A stretch of 64,000 nucleotides of DNA from Rivibacter sp049446155 (GCF_049446155.1 NZ_JBMSEE010000001.1:62001-126000), one strand, 5' to 3'. Counted from the stretch's first letter, positions 54,060-63,136 are shown. The notes: generated by a model not told the origin, from the sequence alone. Made by a program: numbers and translations.

Positions 54060-54990
54060 TCCTTTCTCTGTTTGATATGGCGTGCCAACGCCAAGTAGAT
54101 GACTGCGGCCGGGGAACCACCCCCGACCGCTCCCGAGGACCTCCCGGTCCCGCTCGATACGCTGCTCTGCTTGCTCGGTCTTTCGGCGCATTCCGGTGCC
54201 AACCGGATGCTGGTCTTGCGACCTCGGAGCTGGCTTTCGACCAGTCCTTCATTGCCTACACGATCCTCGCTCTTGCCCCCTCCGTGCTAACACCTGTCGC
54301 TAACACAGGTTTCCGACGCGCTGCCACGCGCGCCGACACGGTTGAGACTTGCACAGTTAGGCTGTGAGCTACTTCTCCAAGTCCTAGGTGAGACCCGACA
54401 GTTCCAAACTCAATCCCTGGACGCGTTCTCCAGGTTTCCGAGGGCCGAAGGCAGTAAAGCGCTCCTCGTACGGTTTGGATGCCGTTTTCGGTCTGCAGCG
54501 GGCATCACAGCCCTAGCACCTATCGGCCGCCGCACACGGCGACCTTTCAGACTTTCCGCATCGCACCCCGGAGGGCGCTTTTAGACGCTTAAGCTATCAG
54601 CCGATGCTTCGTGCTCACGGGCGCGACCCCGGTCACACTCAGCTACCCCGACGTCCCCGAACCGCTTGGTTCGTGACGCCGACGCTGGTTTTTCTCCAGC
54701 CTGAGCTGCCGTCGTCTGCGGCAACGGTTACGCAGCTTTCCTGCGTCTCCCGTGGGAGGGCTTTCACCTCCTTTCGCTACAACCAGGACACGCGGGCATT
54801 TGCTCCCGCGCGCCGTTTCCTGCTCGCACGCCTCCGGACGGACATGGTCCGCCAAGATCATGGGCTGGAGTTCAGGGGTTACTCGTCAATCGACGGATTA
54901 GTCCTGAACACCGCCCTCGCACCGGACATGCTGAACTATCAGCATCCGGCGCCAACAAGCAGATTCCCGTGACAGGCGGGTCACGGGCAT
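54060..54990 (-). ncRNA. candidate large structured non-coding RNA
   Basis: About 930 bases with no coding potential and a perfect helix roughly every 60 bases. Examples: CCCGTGAC/GTCACGGG (54966-54987), ATGCTGA/TCAGCAT (54928-54945), CGGAC/GTCCG (54839-54851), CGCGGG/CCCGCG (54791-54810), ACGCAG/CTGCGT beside CTCC/GGAG (54730-54758), CCTGGA/TCCAGG (54416-54434), ACCTGT/ACAGGT (54292-54310), GGTC/GACC (54212-54223) and GCAT-CCGGT/ACCGG-ATGC (54188-54210). On the minus strand the 54212 helix has a GCAA (GNRA) loop and others have purine-rich loops, so that strand is favoured. It is not 16S/23S rRNA, RNase P or tmRNA. Size and style recall GOLLD/ROOL-class ornate RNAs of mobile elements. Ends are approximate. 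Confidence 0.5.
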
Positions 54991-55042
54991 AGGGGCTGGC
55001 AACCCCCTGGCGCATTTCGCGCCGAGCGATATCGAGTGTCTG

Positions 55043-55105
55043 TGTCGGGTTGGCGGCCCGCCGATGCACGGGCGAAACGTGCATCGGCGGACCGCCGGCC
55101 CGACA
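55043..55105. repeat. long near-perfect palindrome (25 paired bases)
   Basis: Nested arms TGTCGGG, GGCGG and CCGCCGATGCACG (55058-55070) pair with CGTGCATCGGCGG (55078-55090), CCGCC and CCCGACA, around a 7-base loop, with only one- and two-base interruptions. No T-run follows, so it is not a standard terminator. It could be the capping helix of the neighbouring RNA or a recombination/transfer hairpin. Confidence 0.85.
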
Positions 55106-55203
55106 GGGAGCGATTGCCGCAACTCGGTCACCTTGGTGTCTCCTGGCACCTGGGGATGCTTCACACGCTCGTGTACTCCTCGTATACACACCACCTTCAT
55201 TTG

Positions 55204-55231
55204 ACGTCGTAGCCGACCAAGGCTACGACGT
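55204..55231. repeat. 11-bp perfect inverted repeat
   Basis: ACGTCGTAGCC and GGCTACGACGT flank a 6-base loop GACCAA. Located between the long palindrome and the hsdR promoter region; purpose unknown. Confidence 0.7.
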
Positions 55232-55327
55232 TGTGATCCACTTGCTTCGCCTCGTTTCCTTGCTCGCCCTCTGGAAGCCGGAACAGCCCTGCAGTCCGAC
55301 GCGCCTACTCGGCCCTGCCTCGGTTCC

Positions 55328-55376
55328 GATTGCAGAATTGATTGCGGAAAGGGATTGCAGAACCTCTTCTGCAATC
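55328..55376. promoter_or_regulatory. three copies of GATTGCAGAA upstream of hsdR
   Basis: The decamer occurs directly at 55328-55337 and 55353-55362 and inverted at 55367-55376; the last two form a perfect 10-bp dyad with a 4-base spacer. The array lies 170-215 bases before the hsdR start and could be the binding site of a regulator of the restriction operon. No controller gene is adjacent. Confidence 0.45.
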
Positions 55377-55543
55377 GATCCCCGAAACCGCCGTACAGCT
55401 GCTCAGGCTCGCGACGCACTGGCCGTGCCGTCAGCCCAGGAGTCCGGTCCCGACATGCATCACCCGGATCGCCGGGTATCGGGCCAACCCAGTGCTCGTC
55501 GAGGTGCGCCTCAGGGATACTCCCATCCTGAGGGAGGCAACTC

Positions 55544-58033
55544 GTGGAAGAAGACCTCAGCGAAGACGACGTCAGCGTCAAGTTCATCACCCCGGCCATC
55601 GTGACCGCAGGGTGGGACGAGGCCACGCAGATCCGCCGCCAAGTGTCGTTCACCAAGGGCCGCATCATCGTGCGCGGCCGGCTGGTGGCCCGGGGCAAGG
55701 CGAAGAAGGCCGACTTCGTCCTTTACTGGCGGCATATCCCGTTGGCCCTGATCGAGGCCAAGCGCTCGAAGTTTCCGGCTGGCCACGGCATGCAGCAGGC
55801 GCTGGACTACGCCACCGCCCTGCAGGTGCCGTTCGTCTTCGCCAGCAACGGCAAGGGTTTCATCCTCCATGACCGCACGGGCCTGCTCGTCAAAGGCGAG
55901 GCCGAGCTAGGCATGCACGAGTTCCCGGCGCCGGACCTGCTGTGGGCGAAGTACCGCGAGTGGAAGGGCATCGGCCCCGCTGAGGAGCCGATCGTCCTCG
56001 AGCCCTATTACGACGATGGCAGCGGCAAGGAACCGCGCTACTACCAGCGCAACGCCATCAACGCTGCGGTGGAGGCCATCGCGAAGGGCCGCGACCGCGT
56101 GCTGCTGGTCATGGCCACCGGCACCGGCAAGACCTACACCGCATTCCAGATCATCTGGCGCCTGTGGAAGTCCAACTGGCACGCCGGCCGGCAGAAGCGC
56201 GTGCTGTTCCTGGCGGACCGCAACATCCTGGTCGACCAGACGATGGTCAACGACTTTCGCCCCTTCGGCGCGAAGATGGCCAAGCTCAGCACCCAGTCCA
56301 AGACCATCGAACGCGACGACGGCAGCAAGACCGAGCTGACGATCGCGGTCGACCGCAGCGGCGCCGACAAGCAGCGCCGCATCGACACCGCCTACGAGAT
56401 CTACCTCGGGCTCTACCAGGCGCTCACCGGCCCGGACGACCGGCAGAAGCTCTTCCGCGAGCTTTCGCCGGACTTCTTCGACCTCATCATCGTCGACGAG
56501 TGCCACCGCGGCAGCGCCGCTGAGGACGCCGCCTGGCGAGAGATCCTCGACCACTTCCGCACTGCCACGCAGATCGGCCTGACCGCCACGCCGAAGGAGA
56601 CCGAGTACGTCTCCAACATCCACTACTTCGGCACGCCGGTCTACACCTACTCGCTGCGCCAGGGCATCGGCGACGGCTTCCTCGCGCCGTACAAGGTGAT
56701 CCGTGTTCACCTCGACGTCGACGTGCATGGCTGGCGCCCACAGGCTCAAGAGACCGACAAGCACGGCCTCCTGATCGACGACCGCATCTACAACGTCAAG
56801 GACTTCGATCGCAGCCTGATCATCGACACGCGCACGCAGCGGGTGGCGCGCTGGATCACCGACTATCTCAAGCAGAGCGGCAACCGCATGCAGAAGACGA
56901 TCGTCTTCTGCACGGACACCGACCACGCCTCGCGGCTGCGCCAGGCCCTGATCGTCGAGAACCAGGATCTGGTGCTGAAGAACGAGCGCTACGTGATGCG
57001 CATCACCGGCGACGATCCCGCCGGCACTGAGCAACTCGACAACTTCATCGACCCGGAATCCGACTACCCGGTACTGGTCACGACCTCACGGCTGCTCTCT
57101 ACGGGCGTGGACGCCCAGACCTGCCGGCTGATCGTGCTGGATCGCGCCGTTGGCTCGATGACCGAGTTCAAGCAGATCGTCGGGCGCGGCACGCGCATCC
57201 ACGAAGACACGCAGAAGTACTACTTCACCCTGGTCGACTTCCGCGGCGCCACCGCGCACTTCGCCGACCCGGACTTCGACGGCGACCCGGTGCAGATCTA
57301 CGAACCAGGCGAGCACGACCCGCCGTTGCCCCCCGAACCGCCCGTCGAGCCGCCCACCCCGCCGGGCGGCGGGGAAGACACGCCCGAAGACGACGAAGGC
57401 GAAGACATCCTGGTCGACCCGCCCCCGCCAGGCCCCGGCCCGCTGCCCCCGCTCCCACCACCCCCGCCCAAGTTCCACATCCACGGCCGGCCGGTGACGG
57501 TGCTGGCCGAGCGCGTGGAGTACCTGGACGACGGCGGCAAGCTCGTCACCGAGTCGCTGCGCGACTTCTCGCGCAAGGCGATCCGCCAGCAGTTCGCCAG
57601 CCTGGAGCAGTTCCTCAAGCGTTGGCGCGCCAGCGAGCGCAAGGAAGCCATCATCGCGGAACTGGCGGCCGAGGGGTTGCTGCTCGAGCCGCTGCTGGAC
57701 GAGGTCGGCAAGGACCTCGACCCCTTCGATCTCATATGCCACATCGCCTTCGACCAGCCGCCGCTGACGCGCCGCGAGCGCGCCAACAATGTGAAGAAGC
57801 GCGACGTGTTCACCAAGTACGGTCCGCAGGCCCGCGCCGTGTTGGAGGCGTTGCTGACCAAGTACCAGGACGAAGGCATCGTCGGCGGCCTGGACAATGT
57901 GAAGATGCTGGAGATCCCGCCCTTCAGCACCATGGGCACTCCGCTGCAGTTGATCAAGCCTTTCGGCAATCGCGCCGGCTTCGAGCAGGCCGTACACGAG
58001 CTGCAGGCGGCGCTGTACCAGGAAACCGCCTAA
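55544..58033 (+). CDS. hsdR: type I restriction enzyme, R (translocase/endonuclease) subunit
   Basis: 829 residues, EcoEI-like. N-terminal nuclease domain with the E-x-K strand PLALIEAKRSKF (about 67-76); SF2 motor with GTGKTYTAFQ (about 192), VDECHRGS (about 317), TATPKETE and STGVDAQTCRLIVLDRAVGSMTEF-type helicase motif VI region ending IVGRGTRI; then an unusual Pro/Glu-rich linker (about 585-645) and the EcoEI R C-terminal domain. Start is GTG at 55544 with GAGGGAGG seven bases upstream. First gene of hsdR-hsdM-hsdS. Confidence 0.95.
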   Translation: MEEDLSEDDVSVKFITPAIVTAGWDEATQIRRQVSFTKGRIIVRGRLVARGKAKKADFVLYWRHIPLALIEAKRSKFPAGHGMQQALDYATALQVPFVFASNGKGFILHDRTGLLVKGEAELGMHEFPAPDLLWAKYREWKGIGPAEEPIVLEPYYDDGSGKEPRYYQRNAINAAVEAIAKGRDRVLLVMATGTGKTYTAFQIIWRLWKSNWHAGRQKRVLFLADRNILVDQTMVNDFRPFGAKMAKLSTQSKTIERDDGSKTELTIAVDRSGADKQRRIDTAYEIYLGLYQALTGPDDRQKLFRELSPDFFDLIIVDECHRGSAAEDAAWREILDHFRTATQIGLTATPKETEYVSNIHYFGTPVYTYSLRQGIGDGFLAPYKVIRVHLDVDVHGWRPQAQETDKHGLLIDDRIYNVKDFDRSLIIDTRTQRVARWITDYLKQSGNRMQKTIVFCTDTDHASRLRQALIVENQDLVLKNERYVMRITGDDPAGTEQLDNFIDPESDYPVLVTTSRLLSTGVDAQTCRLIVLDRAVGSMTEFKQIVGRGTRIHEDTQKYYFTLVDFRGATAHFADPDFDGDPVQIYEPGEHDPPLPPEPPVEPPTPPGGGEDTPEDDEGEDILVDPPPPGPGPLPPLPPPPPKFHIHGRPVTVLAERVEYLDDGGKLVTESLRDFSRKAIRQQFASLEQFLKRWRASERKEAIIAELAAEGLLLEPLLDEVGKDLDPFDLICHIAFDQPPLTRRERANNVKKRDVFTKYGPQARAVLEALLTKYQDEGIVGGLDNVKMLEIPPFSTMGTPLQLIKPFGNRAGFEQAVHELQAALYQETA

Positions 58034-58088
58034 TCAAACTCGGCGCCCTCGGCGCGCCGGCACCGATCCGAGAACTCAGAACCAGAAC

Positions 58089-59546
58089 ATGTCAGCCAGA
58101 GCCATCATCAAATCCATCCAGGACACCATGCGCCAGGACGTCGGCGTCGACGGAGACGCCCAGCGCCTGTCGCAGCTGTGCTGGATGTTCTTCCTGAAGA
58201 TCATCGACGACCAGGACCAGCAGCTGGAGGTGATGCAGGACGGCTATCGCTCGCCCATCCCGACCAACCTGCAGTGGCGTACCTGGGCGGCCGACCCGGA
58301 AGGCATCACCGGTGATGCGCTGCTGGCTTTCGTCAACGGCGAGCTGTTCCCGGCACTGAAGGCACTGTCGACATCCGGCTCCGCTGCGGCGCGGGCCCGC
58401 GTGGTGCGCGGCGTGTTTGAGGACGCCTACAACTACATGAAGTCCGGCCAGTTGATGCGCCAGGTGCTCAACAAGATCAACGGCGTGGACTTCAACGACC
58501 TGGCCGACCGCCGCCACTTCGGCGAGATCTACGAGCAACTGCTCAACGACCTGCAGAGCGCCGGCAACGCCGGCGAGTACTACACGCCGCGCGCGCTGAC
58601 GGCCTTCATGGTCGACCGAATCGACCCGAGGCCGGGCGAAACGCTGCTGGACCCGAGCTGCGGCACCGGCGGCTTCCTCACCTGCGCCGTGCGCCACATG
58701 CGCGACCGCTACGTGAAGACGCCCGAGGATGAGCAGGCGCTGCAGCGCGGCCTGCGCGCGGTAGAGAAGAAGCCTCTGCCGCACATGCTGTGCGTCACCA
58801 ACATGCTGCTGCATGGCATCGAAGACCCCGGCTTCGTGCGGCACGACAACACCTTGGCTCGCCCCTACGTGAGCTACAGCCAGAGCGACCGCGTCGACAT
58901 CATCCTCACCAACCCGCCCTTCGGCGGACGCGAGGAAGACGGCATCGAGAGCAACTTCCCATCGCACTTCCGAACCAGGGAGACTGCCGACCTGTTTCTG
59001 GCCCTGTTCATCCGTTTGCTCAAGCCCGGCGGACGTGCCGCCATCGTGCTACCCGACGGCAGCCTATTCGGCGAAGGTGTGAAGACCCGTCTGAAGGAGC
59101 ACCTGCTGGCCGAGTGCAACCTGCACACCATCGTGCGCCTTCCCAACAGCGTGTTCCGGCCTTACGCCAGCATCGGCACCAACCTGCTGTTCTTCGAGAA
59201 GGGCACGCCAACACAGGACATCTGGTTCTACGAGCACCAAGTGCCGGAGGGCCAGAAGGCTTACTCGATGACTAGACCAATCCGCGTGGAGCACCTGCAG
59301 GGGTGCGTGGACTGGTGGGGTGGCGCAGCGCGTGCGGGCCGGGTGGACACGCCACAGGCCTGGCGTGTGACTGCCGATGAGGTGAAGGCGCGGGGCTACA
59401 ACCTGGACATTAAGAACCCGCATGCGGAAGACGATGACCACGGGGACCCAGAGCACCTGCTGGCGGCGCTGAATGCAGCCGAAGCGGAAACAGCGAGGCT
59501 CCGCGAGCAGTTGAAAACGATGCTGGCAGAGGCGCTGACGCGATGA
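58089..59546 (+). CDS. hsdM: type I restriction-modification methyltransferase, M subunit
   Basis: 485 residues. N-terminal HsdM_N helical domain (IIKSIQDTMRQDVGVDGDAQRLSQLCWMFFLK), SAM-binding motif LDPSCGTGGFLTCAV (about 188), and catalytic NPPFGG (about 275) for N6-adenine methylation. Starts 55 bases after hsdR; overlaps hsdS by 4 bases (ATGA). Complete and likely active. Confidence 0.96.
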   Translation: MSARAIIKSIQDTMRQDVGVDGDAQRLSQLCWMFFLKIIDDQDQQLEVMQDGYRSPIPTNLQWRTWAADPEGITGDALLAFVNGELFPALKALSTSGSAAARARVVRGVFEDAYNYMKSGQLMRQVLNKINGVDFNDLADRRHFGEIYEQLLNDLQSAGNAGEYYTPRALTAFMVDRIDPRPGETLLDPSCGTGGFLTCAVRHMRDRYVKTPEDEQALQRGLRAVEKKPLPHMLCVTNMLLHGIEDPGFVRHDNTLARPYVSYSQSDRVDIILTNPPFGGREEDGIESNFPSHFRTRETADLFLALFIRLLKPGGRAAIVLPDGSLFGEGVKTRLKEHLLAECNLHTIVRLPNSVFRPYASIGTNLLFFEKGTPTQDIWFYEHQVPEGQKAYSMTRPIRVEHLQGCVDWWGGAARAGRVDTPQAWRVTADEVKARGYNLDIKNPHAEDDDHGDPEHLLAALNAAEAETARLREQLKTMLAEALTR

Positions 59547-61120
59547 ACGCCGACGAATTGCTCCGGCACTTCGATCGAGTAGCCGATGCGCCAGATGCAG
59601 TTCCACGGCTGCGCGAGCTTGTCCTTGAGCTCGCCATGCGCGGCAAGCTCGTGCCACAGAATCGTAACGACGACAGCCAAGCCGACGCGCTTTCGGATGC
59701 GCGAGCCCAGCTTGCAGAGTTGGCACGCCGAACTGGGCGATTGCGCTTCACGCCGAGTGAGCCAATCGCCGACGAGCGGCTGGAACCAAGCCTGCCCGAC
59801 GGTTGGATTACCGCCCGGGTAAACGACACGGGTCTCTACATCAACGGCCTTGCTTTCAAGCCTGCAGACTGGAAGCCAACCGGCCTTCCCATCATCCGAA
59901 TCCAGAACTTGACCGACGAGTCGCGCGAGTTCAACTACGCTGAGGGCGAGTTTCCCGACGAGGTCGTTGTGCGAAGCGGTGACATCCTCGTGTCTTGGTC
60001 CGCCACACTTGACGCGTTCAGATGGCGGCGGGAAACAGGTGTACTGAACCAACACATCTTCAGGGTGATCCCGGCCGCAGGCCTGACCACCGACTCGTTC
60101 CTACTTCTGCTCCTGAAGCGGGCCATTCGCGAGATGGCGGAGAGCGTGCACGCGCATGGCCTTGTGATGACCCACATCAATCGCGGCCCATTTCTGAACC
60201 ACGTGGTGCACATCCCTCCGCTCGCCGAGCAGCATCGCATCGTCGCCAAGGTCGATGAACTGATGGCGCTTTGCGACCGGCTGGACGCCGCGCGGACGGA
60301 ACGCGAGGCGGCGCGCGACCGGCTCACCGCGGCGAACCTGGCCCGCCTCAGCGCGCCCGACACCGAGACGTTCAAGGATGACGCCCGATTCGCCCGCGCC
60401 GCCCTGCCGGCCCTCGCCGCGCGATCTGATCAGATGCGTGCCTGGCGCGACACGGTGTGCCGCATGGCACTACTCGGGCGGTTTTCTGATGGCGGGCGAT
60501 GGCCGAAGGCTCCCTGCCATGTTCGGGACTACGTGCGGCTTCAAAGCGGTTACGCCTTCAAGAGCGAATGGTTCGGCCCAACTGGAGTCCGCTTGTTGAG
60601 GAACGCGAACGTGGCACACGGCAGAGTGAACTGGGCCGAACAAGCGTTCCTACCTTATGAGCTTACCGGGGCCTACGAGCGATTCATGTTGAACGCCGGC
60701 GACCTTGTGCTATCCCTGAATCGACCCTTCATAGCAACTGGGACTAAGGTCGCTCAAGTACAACCGTCCGATCTGCCGGCGCTACTGGTTCAGCGTGTCG
60801 CTCGCCTGGAGATTGCGGAAGGCTTGTCACCTGACTATCTGCTGCTATGGCTGCAGTGCTCGCTTTTCCAGGAGCAGGTTCAACCGGTCAGCACCAACGT
60901 TGCGCCACACATCGCTCCAGAGGACATCGGCCGTGCGCGGATCTTTGTACCTGACCTCGAAGAACAACGGCGCGTAGTGAACAAGGTCGCGGGGTTGATG
61001 GGCCTTTGCGAACAGTTGGAGGCCGGTCTCAACGCTGCCACCGAACACCGCTCCCGCCTGCTCGATGTCTTGCTCCGGCATGCCCTCGAGCCGGCGGAGG
61101 TCATGGAGGCCGCCGCGTGA
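59543..61120 (+). CDS. hsdS: type I restriction-modification specificity subunit
   Basis: 525 residues with two target-recognition domains, each followed by a conserved coiled region: PPLAEQHRIVAKVDELMALCDRLDAAR (about 230) and PDLEEQRRVVNKVAGLMGLCEQLEA (about 485). It sets the bipartite DNA target; the sequence recognised cannot be read from the protein. The second half has visibly lower GC than the first, consistent with exchange of recognition domains. Confidence 0.94.
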   Translation: MNADELLRHFDRVADAPDAVPRLRELVLELAMRGKLVPQNRNDDSQADALSDARAQLAELARRTGRLRFTPSEPIADERLEPSLPDGWITARVNDTGLYINGLAFKPADWKPTGLPIIRIQNLTDESREFNYAEGEFPDEVVVRSGDILVSWSATLDAFRWRRETGVLNQHIFRVIPAAGLTTDSFLLLLLKRAIREMAESVHAHGLVMTHINRGPFLNHVVHIPPLAEQHRIVAKVDELMALCDRLDAARTEREAARDRLTAANLARLSAPDTETFKDDARFARAALPALAARSDQMRAWRDTVCRMALLGRFSDGGRWPKAPCHVRDYVRLQSGYAFKSEWFGPTGVRLLRNANVAHGRVNWAEQAFLPYELTGAYERFMLNAGDLVLSLNRPFIATGTKVAQVQPSDLPALLVQRVARLEIAEGLSPDYLLLWLQCSLFQEQVQPVSTNVAPHIAPEDIGRARIFVPDLEEQRRVVNKVAGLMGLCEQLEAGLNAATEHRSRLLDVLLRHALEPAEVMEAAA

Positions 61121-62319
61121 CCCTGCGCCTCGTTGATGGCAGATGGGGCGGCGAGTTGAGCGCCGCCCTGAGGGCCGACCCCAGCGAGTCGCGCATCATC
61201 AGTCCGTTCATCAAGCACGCCGCCCTATGCTGGCTGCTGGCTGAAAGACCGCGAGCCACCCGGGTCATCACACGCTTCAACCTGGCCGACTTCGCCACGG
61301 GCGTCAGCGACATCCACGCTCTGCGTGCCCTGCTCGACGCCGGCGCCCAGGTCCGCGGTGTCCGCCACCTGCACGCCAAGCTGTACCTCTTCGGGAAGAG
61401 CCGCGCCGTCGTCACGTCGGCCAATCTGACGACAGCTGCGCTGGACCGCAACGAGGAGTTCGGAGCCGTTTTGGACAGCGCCGAGGACATTGGTTCGTGC
61501 TCGGCCTACTTCGAGCGGCTGTGGTCGCACGCGGGACCGAACTTGTCGCGCGAGCAACTCGACGACTGGGAGGCCACGGTCACAAAGTACTTGGCGCGGG
61601 GCGCCCGGCCCGCGGAGGGCTTGGCGCTTCCTGACTTCGGAACGCAGCTAGCACCCGACCCGGGGCCCGGACCGGCCTTGACGCCAACGGCCGGGCCTCC
61701 TTCGCGGAGTCCCCTACCAGTGGCCGTCGCCGAGGCTGGGCATGTCTTCGTGAAGTTCCTTGGCACGGCCAACGACCGGGAGGCGCTTGCCTTCGACACT
61801 CTGGCGGAAGTGAAGCGCGCCGGGTGCCACTGGGCACTGGCCTACCCGGCGAAGCAACGGCCGCGCATCGTGAACGATGGCGACCTCATGTACATAGCGC
61901 GCATGACGCGGGAGCCGACCGACATGCGCATCTTCGGCCGCGCCATCGGCATGCGCCATGTACCTGGGCGGGACGATGCGACGCCGGAGGACATCGCGGC
62001 GCGGCGGTACAAGGAGAAGTGGTCACGTTACGTGCGCGTCCACCATGCTGAGTTTGTGGCTGGGCCATTGAGCCACGGCGTTTCGTTGAGAGACCTGATG
62101 GCTGAGCTTGGAGCCGGAGCGTTCGAGTCGACTCAGGTGCGCGCTGCCAAGAGCGGAGCGCAGATCGATCCGAAGTCCGCACTGAAGCGCAGAGCCGCAG
62201 TCCGCTTGTCGGCCGCGGGCGCTGCCTGGGTCGCCTCCCGCTTGCAGGGTGCCTTCGACCTGCACAGCACGATTCCACAAAGCGCGCTCGACGCTCTGGA
62301 CTGGCCGATTATTCCGTGA
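61117..62319 (+). CDS. phospholipase-D-type nuclease-like protein linked to type I RM
   Basis: 400 residues. A PLD-like domain at the N-terminus (SESRIISPFIKHAALCWLL) with a single HxK motif LHAKLYLFGKSRAVVTSANLT near residue 85 and a trailing NEEFG. The remainder (about 200-400) is unrecognised; it ends in a helical region. The start is a GTG overlapping the hsdS stop as GTGA, so it is part of the restriction operon. PLD nucleases with one HKD motif act as dimers; an accessory cleavage role is inferred. Confidence 0.8.
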   Translation: MTLRLVDGRWGGELSAALRADPSESRIISPFIKHAALCWLLAERPRATRVITRFNLADFATGVSDIHALRALLDAGAQVRGVRHLHAKLYLFGKSRAVVTSANLTTAALDRNEEFGAVLDSAEDIGSCSAYFERLWSHAGPNLSREQLDDWEATVTKYLARGARPAEGLALPDFGTQLAPDPGPGPALTPTAGPPSRSPLPVAVAEAGHVFVKFLGTANDREALAFDTLAEVKRAGCHWALAYPAKQRPRIVNDGDLMYIARMTREPTDMRIFGRAIGMRHVPGRDDATPEDIAARRYKEKWSRYVRVHHAEFVAGPLSHGVSLRDLMAELGAGAFESTQVRAAKSGAQIDPKSALKRRAAVRLSAAGAAWVASRLQGAFDLHSTIPQSALDALDWPIIP

Positions 62320-62321
62320 CG

Positions 62322-62520
62322 ATGCACGAGCCCAGCTTCGCCCGCTACGTCGGCATCGACTACTCCGGCGCCGAGGCCCGAACTCCAGCCTGAAAGGTCT
62401 GCGGGCCTACGCCGCCAATGGCGCAGCGGAGGCCGCCGAGGTGCTGCCGTCGTCCGGCTCGCGAAAGTACTGGACGCGACGCGGACTGGCCGAGCGGCCG
62501 ATGACCAACAGTACTGCGGC
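62322..62520 (+). pseudogene. frameshifted remnant of an RNase H-like (DUF429-type) protein gene
   Basis: ATG at 62322 gives MHEPSFARYVGIDYSGAEARTPA then a stop; the expected continuation, SSLKGLRAYAANGAAEAAEVLP and SGSRKYWTRRGLAE, is found in another frame from about 62386. The VGIDYSGA strand is typical of DUF429-like proteins with an RNase H-type fold. Homology ends near 62500, so most of the gene is missing. Confidence 0.55.
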
Positions 62521-62565
62521 ATCGCCTGCCATGTCGCGTCGTGGCGCTTCGCTTTCGAGGCGATG

Positions 62566-62703
62566 TCATCCCATATCCTCGTCCTGGACGCCCTTGCTTT
62601 CAAGGTACGTGATGAGCCGGTCAATCTGGGGCGAGAAGACGTAGAAGACCATCATGAGAATGGCGAAGGCAACCAGCGCCAAGTAGGCAATCGCGGCGCT
62701 CAT
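62566..62703 (-). CDS. very small membrane protein
   Basis: 45 residues: MSAAIAYLALVAFAILMMVF makes one clear membrane helix, followed by YVFSPQIDRLITYLESKG and an acidic end. No recognised family and no strong ribosome-binding site; kept for the clean hydrophobic profile. Confidence 0.4.
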   Translation of the reverse strand: MSAAIAYLALVAFAILMMVFYVFSPQIDRLITYLESKGVQDEDMG

Positions 62704-63136
62704 ACGGCCAAGCCTGCGTGACGGGGGTGGCTGCCCTGGTCGCCGAGGGTGCGAAGAGCCCTCACCCTAGCCTTCAGAGATTGCGCGCGCAGAACACCCA
62801 GCCGGGTCGGCTCGACCGGGCGGCTGATGTGGCGGATCCGACGTTCCATGCGCCATTGTCGCGCAGCCCGTGGCACGGCGCCCCTTCGATCACTCGGCCA
62901 TCGACGCGATCTGCCGGCACGCGATTTCCTCGACGCGCGGTCGGCGACGGATTCCTTGCCCTGCTGCCGGGACGACAGCGAAACTCCCCAGCGTGCAGCT
63001 GTCATCGGTCGGCATGAGCCGGCCATCCGAGGATCGGCACATGCCGGCCAGCTGAGCCCGTAGACAGCGACGTTTGCCGGCAGTGCAGGATCGGCCTTTT
63101 TGCTGGCCAGTGCGTGATCGGCTAGCCGCCGTCCGG
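62704..63136. other. gene-free stretch
   Basis: 433 bases where neither strand has a convincing gene. Frames exist on both strands but are Arg/Ser-rich and without homology or a ribosome-binding site. It may be debris from the insertion that destroyed the neighbouring remnant. Confidence 0.4.

Larger units (their letters stand above)
53745..55543. other. 1.8-kb gene-free, structure-rich region
   Basis: No frame here has coding character on either strand. Instead there are many perfect stem-loops, described separately: a candidate large RNA at 54,060-54,990, a 63-base near-perfect palindrome at 55,043-55,105, a hairpin at 55,204-55,231 and repeated decamers before hsdR. It lies between the divergent fusion-protein gene and the restriction operon, so promoters for both must be within it. 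Confidence 0.7.

Noticed and set aside
54060..54990. Possible rRNA or RNase P fragment in the structure-rich region
   Set aside because: A GGAAAGTCTG stretch recalls RNase P only superficially, and none of the conserved 16S/23S segments are present on either strand.
55043..55105. Integron attC site
   Set aside because: The palindrome lacks the GTTRRRY and RYYYAAC core sites and there is no integrase of the IntI type next to it.
54898..55698. 266-codon minus-strand frame across the gene-free region and the hsdR start
   Set aside because: Overlaps the well-supported hsdR start, has Arg/Ser-biased composition and no homology; explained by high GC.
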